IMG/VR virus record: IMGVR_UViG_3300030419_001767
Coordinates: 1-22,386 of that record
Length of the DNA stretch: 22,386 bases
Source of the DNA: a virus
Strand: one strand, 5' to 3'
Under the pieces are notes generated by a model. It searched no databases and had not been told where the DNA came from. It saw only the letters and a program-made list of their open reading frames with translations. Both the position numbers and the translations under genes were made by a program. Positions 7,778 to 16,035 of this stretch are shown here, in pieces. Positions within the stretch are counted from its first letter, which is position 1. Every line of letters starts with the position of its first letter.

Positions 7778-9997
7778 ATGGCTACAGAAGAACAAGTAAA
7801 AACTCTGGAACAAGAACTGGCTTTACTCAAAGTCAGGAATAAGGTTTTAGGTGAGTTTAGAAGCGAACAAGAATTGGCAGCAGAAGCCGCACGAATTCGT
7901 TTAAGCTTTATTGAAAAAGAAAAGAAAGAATTAACTGAAAAACTAGGGTTTTTGCAAGAGGCAAGAGATACAGCCACCGCAACTAAGGAAGAAACCGAGG
8001 AAGAATATCAAAATCTTAAAAGGCAACTCCAAGCACTCAATGAAAAAGCAGCAAAAGAGCAAAAAATACTCGATATACAGGTAAAACAGAAAGAAGCCCA
8101 AGAAGCCATAAAAGATCTCACAAGCACGACTGCCGGTAACCTTAAAAACATGGCTGGGCAAATGGGTCTGCTCGCTGCTGAAACCGATCCGTTTGTAAGA
8201 CAGTTTAAAAGTTTTGGTAATGCCCTTCAAAAATCTGTAAAAAACGGAGAAGGCTTGAAAGGTGCGCTAAAGGGTGTTGGCAAGGGAATTGGTGACGCTG
8301 CTAAAGATATATTCAGTTTTAGCAATATGATGGGCTTGGTCGGCGGTGGCGCACTGGAAACTTCCGCAGAGTTAATTAATGCGGATAAGGCGTTGGTCCA
8401 ATTTGGCTTGTCAGCTAGTAAATCAAAAGAAGTTACCAGAGCAACAAGCGCAGAGTTTATCAAAGCAGGTGGTTCGGTTGATGAGTTGGCAACGGCATTT
8501 TCAGCACTTTCTGATACTTCTGGTTTGCTTGCTAAAAGATTGGGACCACAGTTTGCAAACCGTTTAGCGCTACTGAACAAAACAGGATTGGATACTGCAA
8601 GTTCAACTGAAATTCTAAACGAAGCAATGATACGAGAAGGAATGACCGCAGTTGAAGCTCAAGACCGCTTAGGTGATTTGGTAAAAATTTCTAGAGATTT
8701 AGGCGAGCCTGTGGGCAAGGCAGCAAAAGAATTTACACAGTTTGGCTCGCAAATTAAAAAAGTCGGTCCTGCTGCCGTAAAAGAGTTCGCAAAACTAAAA
8801 GCAATATCCGCATCAACCGGGGTTGAAATAAGTAAATTAATTTCAATCAGTGAGGGCTTCACAACATTTGAGGATGCTGCAAGAGCAACACAACAATTAA
8901 ATCTTGTGCTAGGAACAAACCTAAGCTCAGTTCAATTAATGAATATGTCCGAATCAGAAAGAGTGGAGACAATTCAAAGAGCAATCCGCGCACAGGGTGG
9001 ATTAGAAAGCCTAAATCAACACCAAATCAGATTACTTGAAGATTCGATTCCCGGTAATTTAAAATTAACGGAAATAATGGGATTGCAAAATGAAGTGAGC
9101 GTCGATGCAACAGATACCACGAAAGACAACAACGAAGAACTTAATAAACAAGAAAAACAATTTCAAAAAGTTATGAGCGCTTCAGAAGCGATGGCTGCAA
9201 ATATGAAGGCAGCAACATTAGAGATGGGCAAGGGTCTTGCAAAAGTATCTCAGTCGATTGGTGGTACGGTCAGTGGTCTGTCCACACTTACCACTATGAT
9301 AGGTGTTGGTCTTGTTTCTGTTGTCTCGCTTGCAGCGTTCGCTTTCACAACTTTTGGCGGTGCAATGGCTACCGCTGGTCCTGCCGCTGCACTTGCCGGT
9401 GAAGGCATTGCAGTTGGAGGCACTGCTGCTGGTGGGGGTTTAACTGCTCTCGCTGGAGGAGGCACCGCAGCGATTCCAGTTTTATTAACTATCACGGGAG
9501 TAATTTTAGGTGTAGGCGCAGCCATCGCACTGGTTGTGTCTTCTGTCGCGCTTTTAGTAAAAGCAATTTCTGGAGCAGGAACCGAATCACTCTTGGCATT
9601 TGGTAAAATGATGGCAAATATTGCAATGGCTGTTAACCCAATTGGTATTATCTTCTTGGGTATTGAAAAAATAGTCAAATCAGTATCCGCTGGTATTGTT
9701 AGTGTTGCCAATGCAATCGGTAATTTGATGACCACCACGAAAGGTTTTGGTCTGGGCGACTTGGCAACTTTAACAGCGGTCGGTGGAGCGGTCGCCACCA
9801 TTGCCAGCAATTTAGATGATGTGTCGCTACCAAAGCTTAAACAAATGAACACCTTGGTTAACTCCTCGCTCACCGCCGCAACCGGAGTAGGTTCAGGCGG
9901 TGGTGCTAAAACAATCACTGTTAATCTAACCCTTGATGGCAAGGTTTTAGATAGAAAAATCATTAGCACAACCAACGGGGCTTTAGTTAAGCCGTAA
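7778..9997 (+). CDS. Tail tape measure protein (gp29-like by position)
   Basis: A 739-residue protein. Residues 1-115 are a charged coiled coil rich in Glu, Lys, Gln and Ala. A long helical middle (about 150-490) is Ala/Gly/Ser/Lys rich. Three hydrophobic stretches follow at about 494-545, 565-597 and 607-635. The C-terminus has a glycine-rich turn and a short beta hairpin (TITVNLTLDGKVLDRKII). Coiled coil plus hydrophobic segments, position after the chaperone and being the longest helical protein in the module are typical of tape measures, which set tail length and can enter the host membrane during injection. The rule of thumb of about 0.15 nm per residue gives a tail near 110 nm. The ribosome site is weak, so translation may be coupled to the preceding gene 9 bases upstream. 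Confidence 0.8.
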   Translation: MATEEQVKTLEQELALLKVRNKVLGEFRSEQELAAEAARIRLSFIEKEKKELTEKLGFLQEARDTATATKEETEEEYQNLKRQLQALNEKAAKEQKILDIQVKQKEAQEAIKDLTSTTAGNLKNMAGQMGLLAAETDPFVRQFKSFGNALQKSVKNGEGLKGALKGVGKGIGDAAKDIFSFSNMMGLVGGGALETSAELINADKALVQFGLSASKSKEVTRATSAEFIKAGGSVDELATAFSALSDTSGLLAKRLGPQFANRLALLNKTGLDTASSTEILNEAMIREGMTAVEAQDRLGDLVKISRDLGEPVGKAAKEFTQFGSQIKKVGPAAVKEFAKLKAISASTGVEISKLISISEGFTTFEDAARATQQLNLVLGTNLSSVQLMNMSESERVETIQRAIRAQGGLESLNQHQIRLLEDSIPGNLKLTEIMGLQNEVSVDATDTTKDNNEELNKQEKQFQKVMSASEAMAANMKAATLEMGKGLAKVSQSIGGTVSGLSTLTTMIGVGLVSVVSLAAFAFTTFGGAMATAGPAAALAGEGIAVGGTAAGGGLTALAGGGTAAIPVLLTITGVILGVGAAIALVVSSVALLVKAISGAGTESLLAFGKMMANIAMAVNPIGIIFLGIEKIVKSVSAGIVSVANAIGNLMTTTKGFGLGDLATLTAVGGAVATIASNLDDVSLPKLKQMNTLVNSSLTAATGVGSGGGAKTITVNLTLDGKVLDRKIISTTNGALVKP

Positions 9998-10023
9998 AAA
10001 ACGTTGATAACTCTATTTATAGT

Positions 10024-10749
10024 ATGGCGTATAAACACGAAGTCCGTAAAGCAAGGGTAAAATTTTTCTTACCACAAATCAACGAAACGGTAAGTTTCCC
10101 AGCATATTTATCTTCTTTGTCTGATGAATTTACTTCTAATTGGAATTCTGAACAATACTACGGAGTCCAAGACTCAATAGGGAACTTTGTTGGAACAAAC
10201 AGGAAGATCAATTGTTCATTTAAAATATTGGCAAATGATCGGCGTGATTCGGTTATTTACCAAATTAAATTAAACAAACTGGCTCAATCTTTGTATCCTG
10301 AAATAAGTGACGAAATGGTGCCAACCTCCGCACCCCTAATAGGTGTCAAATTTCACAATATTATTCAGGACAAAGCTGGGTTTTTATTTGGTTGGATTGA
10401 TGGCGTCTCCCTGACACCGGATTTAGCTGGGGCTGGATATAATTTTGGAGACTTTGGAGAAGAACAAGTTACTTTTAGAGCATGGGATTTTTCCTTTTCT
10501 TTAAACGTAATACACAAAGAACGTCCCGGTCGCAAAGCCAGCGGATTTACTCTTGGAGAAGTCAACCACTTTCCTGTGCGGATTAGCGACAAAGCATTGA
10601 CGACTCCTCGTGATAAATATAAAGATCCCGAGGATCTTGCAAAAACAACACCTGATAATAAACGCAAGCTGCTCACTAATGCAGCAAAAGTTCCTCCACC
10701 GAACAAACCCGCCCAAACTCAACGACCGGGACCGACAAGAAAGGTATAA
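10024..10749 (+). CDS. Tail tube initiator / baseplate protein (gp48/gp54-like by position)
   Basis: A 241-residue protein after the tape measure. The core (FPAYLSSLSDEFTSNWN, then EQYYGVQDSIGNFVGTNRKI, then a strand SFKI, a helix leading to QSLYPEI, then APLIGVKFHNII and GWIDGVSLTPDL) is a mostly beta design seen in phage proteins that form the base of the tube: a tube-like fold in which an F-x-x-x-W-x-x-E-x-x-x-G-x-x-D segment precedes strands with P-P/A-P-L-I-x-I/V-x-F. The last 45 residues are basic and proline rich, probably flexible. The start at ATG 10024 has no ribosome site, and the decamer CTATTTATAG ends one base before it. Distal tube or baseplate function is an inference from fold pattern and order. 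Confidence 0.55.
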   Translation: MAYKHEVRKARVKFFLPQINETVSFPAYLSSLSDEFTSNWNSEQYYGVQDSIGNFVGTNRKINCSFKILANDRRDSVIYQIKLNKLAQSLYPEISDEMVPTSAPLIGVKFHNIIQDKAGFLFGWIDGVSLTPDLAGAGYNFGDFGEEQVTFRAWDFSFSLNVIHKERPGRKASGFTLGEVNHFPVRISDKALTTPRDKYKDPEDLAKTTPDNKRKLLTNAAKVPPPNKPAQTQRPGPTRKV

Positions 10750-10754
10750 TAGCG

Positions 10755-11093
10755 ATGGGAACAAGAATAGAAAACAAAAATTCCTTTGAAAACAATAAGC
10801 TTGAGTTTCTTAAGAAATATCGAGGCAAGAAGAAGTTTATAAATCAGTTTGCATCTCAACAATTGGTTTACCCTTCTCAAACAGAAATAAACGAAATAGA
10901 AAATTTTGTTTACCATGTGTGGAAAGAAGGCGACACATACGCCAAACTTGGTTACGAGTATTATTCAGATCCTGCTTTGTGGTGGATCATCGCTACCATA
11001 AACAAAAAACCAACAGAGTTTGACTTAAAGGTTGGTGATGTGTTGTATGTTCCAACGGTTCTTTATGAAGCTATGGAGTTGGTAGGTTATTAA
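10755..11093 (+). CDS. 53: Baseplate wedge protein with LysM-like domain (gp53-like)
   Basis: A 112-residue protein. The C-terminal half reads YHVWKEGDTYAKLGYEYYSD, then PALWWIIATINKKPTEFDLK, then VGDVLYVPT: the LysM-like arrangement of a V-x-x-G-D-T strand, a helix with W-W-x-I-x-x-x-N and a closing G-D-x-L-x-V-P strand, found in T4 gp53 and in small baseplate proteins of other contractile tails. In T4, gp53 binds neighbouring wedges together around the hub. T4 gp53 is longer (196 residues), so this is a compact form. It starts 5 bases after the preceding gene and ends 2 bases before the hub-like gene. Confident of the domain, fairly confident of the role. Confidence 0.75.
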   Translation: MGTRIENKNSFENNKLEFLKKYRGKKKFINQFASQQLVYPSQTEINEIENFVYHVWKEGDTYAKLGYEYYSDPALWWIIATINKKPTEFDLKVGDVLYVPTVLYEAMELVGY

Positions 11094-11095
11094 AA

Positions 11096-13462
11096 ATGGC
11101 TGAAGACGAAAAGAAAAAAAAGATAAAACCAAGAAAACAAAACAAGTGGTCGGATCAAGCTTGGCTTGTATCAAATTCCGAATATTGGTTTAAGCCGGGG
11201 ATATTTACTCTGTATACAGAATTTAAATATAGCTCAGTCTTACAAGGCTCGGCTGTTGATCATTTTATGAATTTAAAAGGAAGAGATTTATCAATTCTTC
11301 AGCCTTATTTTAAGCTTGAAAAGTGGGTTTATAAGGAAAGTATTAAGGGCAATAAACTTATAAAATCTGGAGGAGGATTCCGCAATTATCCAATCACTAC
11401 ATTACAGCGAGACATTGATGATGTGGCTAAAAAGCGTGGCAAAATCCCGTTTGTAACAATTAAATCGGTTGAGGTCCGTCGCGGCGAAAAAAGAATAGGC
11501 GAGAAAAATATAGAATTCACATTAGTGTTTCACGCTTCTAGTTACGAGGCGTTTACAAAAAAAAGAAAAGGCGTCGCCCTTATAGATTTTATTAGAAGAA
11601 GCCAAACATCTAAGATAGAGAATGCGAAAGATCCCAACGTCACAAACCCGAGAGACCACGCCGCTCGCCTGACGATTGGAATTGCTGCTCCTAATGGGCA
11701 GTCTTTTAATAGTCTGACCGAAAAGAACTTTTTAAGCAATGGCGGCGAACGTGTAAAAAGATTCGCAACCAGCCCCAGCCGACAAATAAGATTGATGGGA
11801 ACGCTGCTTGACCACGATGTAACACTAAATTCTGACGGCTCGTTGGACGTGACAATAACATTTTTAGGGATGATGGACACCTTTTTTGAGAACCCAGAGT
11901 TAAACATTCTTTTTAATACCAAGAAAGCCACACCTATTCAAAAAAAGATTGACGAACTTCAAAAGAAAATAACTAAAACTACCAAAAAAGGGCAAAGAAC
12001 CACCCTTCAAAAAGAACTAGAATCCATGAAGAAGACGTATGCAGAAGAGGCGTACAAGGATATAATAAGAGACTTTAAAAAGAAAGGGTATGTGTTGCAA
12101 GCGTCTGTAAGCCCAAAAATCATAAATGCAGTTACAAACAGGCTCACTCCAAAAGAACAATATGAACAAGACGAAGAGGCTAAGAAAAAGAGCGCCAAAG
12201 GCACCACCCAAGGCGGCAAATATGCTTATCGGCATATTCAAACAAAAATTATGGGTAAAAGGTTTGCGTCTAAATTCTACAAAGAATTGTGGGTAGCCCC
12301 CCCCAAGCCTGATTCCAAGCCGGTAAAATATAAAGCAGGAGCAGTTTCTGCTTTAAGAGAAAACCCTGTCGAGTACAAGGGCGCTAGATACACGCCAAGG
12401 GTAATATTGTATGTTCCTCTGGGTGTAATTATAGCCTATTTTATGGACAATGCTCTTAGAAAAGCAGTAACACCAAGCGACAATAAATATCTAAACTTTA
12501 CGCCCAATATAGCGATTGGCAATATTCGTTTTAGTCAAACCTCTGGCGCATCGGTCGGCATACCATCTTTAATGGAAACCGGCGGCAAGTTTTATACAAC
12601 AAAGGAAACTATTCATGAAGCAAATATGGGAACGATCCCTGTAGCCCTTTCAACCTTTCAAAAATGGTTTGTAAAATATGTATCTGGACAAAACAAAACA
12701 ACGATTAGCATGAGACAATTCTTAATGAATCTTTTGCAAAATTTAATTGCGGAGTCGTTTGATAGTTTTGGTCCCGCTTGCTTTGCCCCAAGACTTTGGA
12801 ACGCAAATATGAATTATTATTCATATAATAAAGGAACCAGCTTACACCTATCGGCATTGAACGGTGGAACAGTTCAGGATAAATACGTTACTTTTAAATT
12901 AGCCGGTTCTCAAGCAGTCGTGAAAAATGTTTCCTTTTCTAAGGCGAATGTCTCAAAACACTTTGGTGCCGCACAACAGGGAAAAGCCGCTTTTAGTGAT
13001 ACTGGTATTGTAAGATTTCCAACTGAAGCAACCATAGAAATGGTGGGAAATCCGTTTTTTAAGAACGGTCAATTAATAATCATCGATCCGAGAGGATTCA
13101 TACCAGTTACAAAAGACGCGGGTCAGCTAGGCATTGGCGGCGCATATAGAATTATTTCTACACAAATGAATTGGGAAGTTAGTTCTTGGACCACCACAAT
13201 TAAAGCAGTTTTTGAGTCTGCATACAAAAAAAATAGAACAAAGGCAGTTAAAGGCTCTACAACAGGAACAGCCTACATTGATTTTCCAGATATTGAAAGG
13301 GGAACATATGGCAAGAAAGCAGCACCCGGCTCGGTTGTAGCCGAACAACCACCTATTGTTAACCCTACAAACAGCCCTAGACAAAAAAAGTGTGGACCAA
13401 ACGACAATAGTAACAGATGTCAAATCGCCCGAAGGAAAGCCGCGTTAGCAGGGGTAAGATAG
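11096..13462 (+). CDS. Large baseplate hub-like structural protein (gp27/gpD-type C-terminus)
   Basis: A 788-residue protein starting 2 bases after the gp53-like gene. The N-terminus (1-20) is very basic. Residues 225-265 contain IRLMGTLLDHDVTLNSDGSL, followed by a strand-rich part; a charged coiled coil lies at about 276-335; a longer beta-rich part follows. Near residue 648 the segment MVGNPFFKNGQLIIIDPRGF, then LGIGGAYRIISTQMNWEV and W-T-T-T-I-K-A-V-F-E-S, is the typical closing pattern of hub proteins (G-N-P-x-x-x-x-G-x-x-I, then L-G-x-G-G-x-Y-x-I, then a T-x-x-x-x-x-x-E strand), as in the gp27/gpD/gp44 group. Hub trimers connect the tube to the central spike. No lysozyme domain is seen. 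The last 46 bases overlap the longest form of the next gene. Hub role is likely; the long middle is unrecognised. Confidence 0.65.
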   Translation: MAEDEKKKKIKPRKQNKWSDQAWLVSNSEYWFKPGIFTLYTEFKYSSVLQGSAVDHFMNLKGRDLSILQPYFKLEKWVYKESIKGNKLIKSGGGFRNYPITTLQRDIDDVAKKRGKIPFVTIKSVEVRRGEKRIGEKNIEFTLVFHASSYEAFTKKRKGVALIDFIRRSQTSKIENAKDPNVTNPRDHAARLTIGIAAPNGQSFNSLTEKNFLSNGGERVKRFATSPSRQIRLMGTLLDHDVTLNSDGSLDVTITFLGMMDTFFENPELNILFNTKKATPIQKKIDELQKKITKTTKKGQRTTLQKELESMKKTYAEEAYKDIIRDFKKKGYVLQASVSPKIINAVTNRLTPKEQYEQDEEAKKKSAKGTTQGGKYAYRHIQTKIMGKRFASKFYKELWVAPPKPDSKPVKYKAGAVSALRENPVEYKGARYTPRVILYVPLGVIIAYFMDNALRKAVTPSDNKYLNFTPNIAIGNIRFSQTSGASVGIPSLMETGGKFYTTKETIHEANMGTIPVALSTFQKWFVKYVSGQNKTTISMRQFLMNLLQNLIAESFDSFGPACFAPRLWNANMNYYSYNKGTSLHLSALNGGTVQDKYVTFKLAGSQAVVKNVSFSKANVSKHFGAAQQGKAAFSDTGIVRFPTEATIEMVGNPFFKNGQLIIIDPRGFIPVTKDAGQLGIGGAYRIISTQMNWEVSSWTTTIKAVFESAYKKNRTKAVKGSTTGTAYIDFPDIERGTYGKKAAPGSVVAEQPPIVNPTNSPRQKKCGPNDNSNRCQIARRKAALAGVR

Positions 13463-14838
13463 TGAAAGAAATAACAGGTCAAGGATATGCCTCTGAAATA
13501 CCAGAGTCAAGCAACGAAGCAACGGCAATTACTAATTTTCAGGAAAGAGCCTTTATTGATTATACTGAGGATGCCGCTCTAACTGTAGATATTAGAACGC
13601 AGAAATCACTATTTGGAAGAATTGATGAGGACAACAATTCAATCTATCCAAATGTTGACAAGGTTGTCTTTGATCCAACACTGGGGGTGTTTGGGTTTGA
13701 TTTTGCGCTGACTCTTATTAAGCAGTTCTCCACAGAATGGGAGTCTGTTCAACCGCAGGTTTCTAAGTTTTCTGTTTATAAGAGTCCAACGATTACAAGC
13801 CAATTTAGAGACGTAGACGAAGTTCTTGAAAAATACTATGCTGAGTTATTTGAGCAGTTTAGGGCTGAGTTGTTTATCAGTGGCGAACAAGTTAGTATAA
13901 CCGGATTCGATGATTATGTTTCAAAATTCATAACTTTTATGAAACAGAAAAGTATGTTATTTACTCGCGAAGCGCTAATAAGAACAAATAAGTTTCATCC
14001 TGATAGCACACTACTAATTTATAATTTAAGTGAAGCGCCACACGGAAACGATGAAACAGCACTGGTTGATTATTACTACGATGCTTCGTTTCCTGCTGTG
14101 AGTGAGTTTCTGCTACATCACGGTTTGGTCTTAGATCGGCATTCTCCTTGGAGGTTTGTAGTGAATCTTAAATCACCACAGGTTACAAGCCCAGACAAAG
14201 ATCGAGAGATGCCGTGGACTCAAATAAACACAAAGAAGCTTATTGCTGATTATTTTATACCCGCTTATAAATCTGAAGCAACAAAAGCAAAGGAACTTTT
14301 AGTTTCTTACTACAACACGTTTATAACAACGATAACCAAAAAGAAAATTTCTCAATGCTCGGAAACACTTAAGCCGATACAGTTGGATGTTAACATTTCT
14401 CCTGCTGTTGACTCCGCATCTGTAAACTTGACAGTGATTAATTTTTTGATCGCAGTAAGGGAATATGAAACAAAAAAGAATATAACAAGTTCAATGAGAC
14501 AAAAAATAACACAGGAGTTACAGAAAGACATAAACAAGATAGATGCGGCTTACCAAGTTCTTCACGAACTAATGAAAAAACGCCAATTTTTTGTCCCACC
14601 CAAAGTTATGAGCAGGGTTGATGCCCTAGTCATTTCAAACTATCTGCGTTGCAATGGCGCACACCGTTCATTCTCAGACGGTTCTTGGGTTCCCTGTAAA
14701 AACATAGTAGAGTTTCTTTCAAAAGTAAAACAAAATAAAGGCGCACCCGCAGTCTTAGAATCGTTTTTAGCCAATATTAACAAAGAAGAAATCGAAGCTG
14801 ATCAAGAGGAAATCCTTGACATCATCGATCCTTTCTAG
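13462..14838 (+). CDS. Structural or baseplate protein of unknown family
   Basis: A 458-residue product if translation starts at GTG 13462, which shares one base with the previous stop (TAGTG) and has AGGGG 7 bases upstream. The frame also contains ATG 13417 (473 residues), but that start has no ribosome site and would overlap the hub gene by 46 bases, so GTG is preferred. The protein is soluble and mixed helix/strand. Recognisable but unassigned segments include FLLHHGLVLDRHSPWRFVVN at about residues 230-250 and NYLRCNGAHRSFSDGSWVPC at about 410-430. A helical region at about 330-380 separates them, and the C-terminus is acidic. It is the last gene of the structural block, so a baseplate or wedge role is guessed from position only. 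Its 3' end contains the -35 element of the polymerase promoter. Confidence 0.55.
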   Translation: MKEITGQGYASEIPESSNEATAITNFQERAFIDYTEDAALTVDIRTQKSLFGRIDEDNNSIYPNVDKVVFDPTLGVFGFDFALTLIKQFSTEWESVQPQVSKFSVYKSPTITSQFRDVDEVLEKYYAELFEQFRAELFISGEQVSITGFDDYVSKFITFMKQKSMLFTREALIRTNKFHPDSTLLIYNLSEAPHGNDETALVDYYYDASFPAVSEFLLHHGLVLDRHSPWRFVVNLKSPQVTSPDKDREMPWTQINTKKLIADYFIPAYKSEATKAKELLVSYYNTFITTITKKKISQCSETLKPIQLDVNISPAVDSASVNLTVINFLIAVREYETKKNITSSMRQKITQELQKDINKIDAAYQVLHELMKKRQFFVPPKVMSRVDALVISNYLRCNGAHRSFSDGSWVPCKNIVEFLSKVKQNKGAPAVLESFLANINKEEIEADQEEILDIIDPF

Positions 14839-14844
14839 TATACT
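14816..14844 (+). promoter_or_regulatory. Sigma-70-type promoter for the DNA polymerase gene
   Basis: TTGACA at 14816-14821 (perfect -35), a 17-bp spacer, and TATACT at 14839-14844 (5 of 6 for the -10). The -35 lies within the end of the upstream structural gene. Counting six bases from the last -10 base puts +1 at 14851, the A of the polymerase ATG, so the transcript is predicted to be leaderless. Confidence 0.8.
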
Positions 14845-14850
14845 GGCAGT

Positions 14851-16035
14851 ATGATTTTTCAAACGCTAGACGACAAAGAAACATGTGTTGCGTCTTATTT
14901 CCAAGGCGCACTTCATTTTGACCAGATTCCAGAGCAAGGCTCTGGGACTTGGAACTATCATACATACTTGCCAGAGAAAGTCAAGTTTGCAGAACTTTGG
15001 GCTGGTGGCAAAACCATTGACCAAGTTTGTCCAGAGGATCTAAAAGAAGATTGGGATGCCTCAACCAACCGGCTGAAAGCAATGCTCAAATCTTTTTATC
15101 ACGTTGGTCTAACCATCGATGATTTTTGTTTTTATGAGTTAGTTCCCCACAGGTTTCTCAAGCAACACGCTGAACTAAAGAACCGCATCACAGAACACGT
15201 TCTACGGAACTATCCAAAGCCCGAGAACTATGACACAACCATTAGGACAGAACAAGTTCTAAAAGAAATAAGTCTTCAGCCCCAAAAGCTCAACGCTTCT
15301 AACATTCGTCTTCAAATGGCGACAACTTCTGGACGTGATCTTTTCAACAGATTACGGGACAACCCATACATCAAATACAACCAGTTCGGAACGCGCACTG
15401 GTCGCCTGACAACGCGCCCAAATAGTTTTCCTATACTGACACTGCCTAAAAAAATACGCGGCGTTATAGAGCCTTATAAATCAGTTTTTCTTGAGTTCGA
15501 TGTTGTGTCGGCTGAAGTTGCAACTCTCTTTTATCTAACCGACCAACCCATTCCCGAAGGCGACCTTCACGAGTGGATTAACAAAAAGGCATTCGGTGGT
15601 AAACTAACGAGAGATGAGAGCAAAAAAAGATTCTTTTCTTGGTTGTACGATCCAAGAAAGTCAAACGAATCTTTGGAGAAACTATTTAGTAGACAGGAAA
15701 TTCTTGAACGGTATTACTCTAACGGCAAGATTACTAACCCATTGGGTAGAAAGATAGAAGTGGGGGAGGAAAAAGCACTAAACTATCTTGTGCAAAGCAC
15801 ATTCAACGATATTTTCCTGTTCAACATCGCCAGACTGTCAAACAAAATGAAAAAATGGGGAATGAAGTCCCGTATTTCATTTGTGGTTCACGATAGCGTT
15901 GTTCTAGACTTCGATAAAACGGAGAGATCCAAAATTGAAGACATTATGTCCGTTATTTCTAATTTTGACGGATACAAATTTGGTCTTCACATGAGTCTCG
16001 GAACAAATTGGGGAGCGATGAAGGAGATTTTATGA
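14851..16035 (+). CDS. polA: Family A DNA polymerase, minimal form without an exonuclease domain
   Basis: A 394-residue protein that shows the family A palm and fingers motifs in order. TRTGRLTTRPNSFPI (181-195) matches the TGRLSSxxPNLQNIP segment. Motif A is EFDVVSAEVATLF with catalytic D217. Motif B, RDESKKRFFSWLY, keeps the spacing R254, K258, F262, Y266 of the E. coli O helix (R754, K758, F762, Y766) but has Asp in place of the usual Gly after Tyr. NPLGRKI and ALNYLVQSTFNDI follow. Motif C is VVHDSVVLDF with catalytic D348; Ser replaces the usual Glu. Residues 1-150 show no 3'-5' exonuclease motifs and are too short for that domain. T7 polymerase has 704 residues, Klenow fragment about 605. 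It probably copies the phage genome with a proofreading exonuclease encoded elsewhere, as in RM378. No ribosome site precedes the ATG. Confidence 0.88.
   Translation: MIFQTLDDKETCVASYFQGALHFDQIPEQGSGTWNYHTYLPEKVKFAELWAGGKTIDQVCPEDLKEDWDASTNRLKAMLKSFYHVGLTIDDFCFYELVPHRFLKQHAELKNRITEHVLRNYPKPENYDTTIRTEQVLKEISLQPQKLNASNIRLQMATTSGRDLFNRLRDNPYIKYNQFGTRTGRLTTRPNSFPILTLPKKIRGVIEPYKSVFLEFDVVSAEVATLFYLTDQPIPEGDLHEWINKKAFGGKLTRDESKKRFFSWLYDPRKSNESLEKLFSRQEILERYYSNGKITNPLGRKIEVGEEKALNYLVQSTFNDIFLFNIARLSNKMKKWGMKSRISFVVHDSVVLDFDKTERSKIEDIMSVISNFDGYKFGLHMSLGTNWGAMKEIL

Noticed and set aside
9250-10038. Long open frame of 262 codons on the minus strand across the tape measure C-terminus
   Set aside because: It mirrors the tape measure gene, has low-complexity Pro/Ala/Thr content from antisense reading of Gly/Ala codons, has no clear ribosome site and is the only large minus-strand frame in an all-plus window.
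15678-15694. Copy of GAAACTATTTAG inside the polymerase gene, shared with 393-404
   Set aside because: A 12-base match in AT-rich sequence, one copy in coding sequence and one in a gap; most likely chance.
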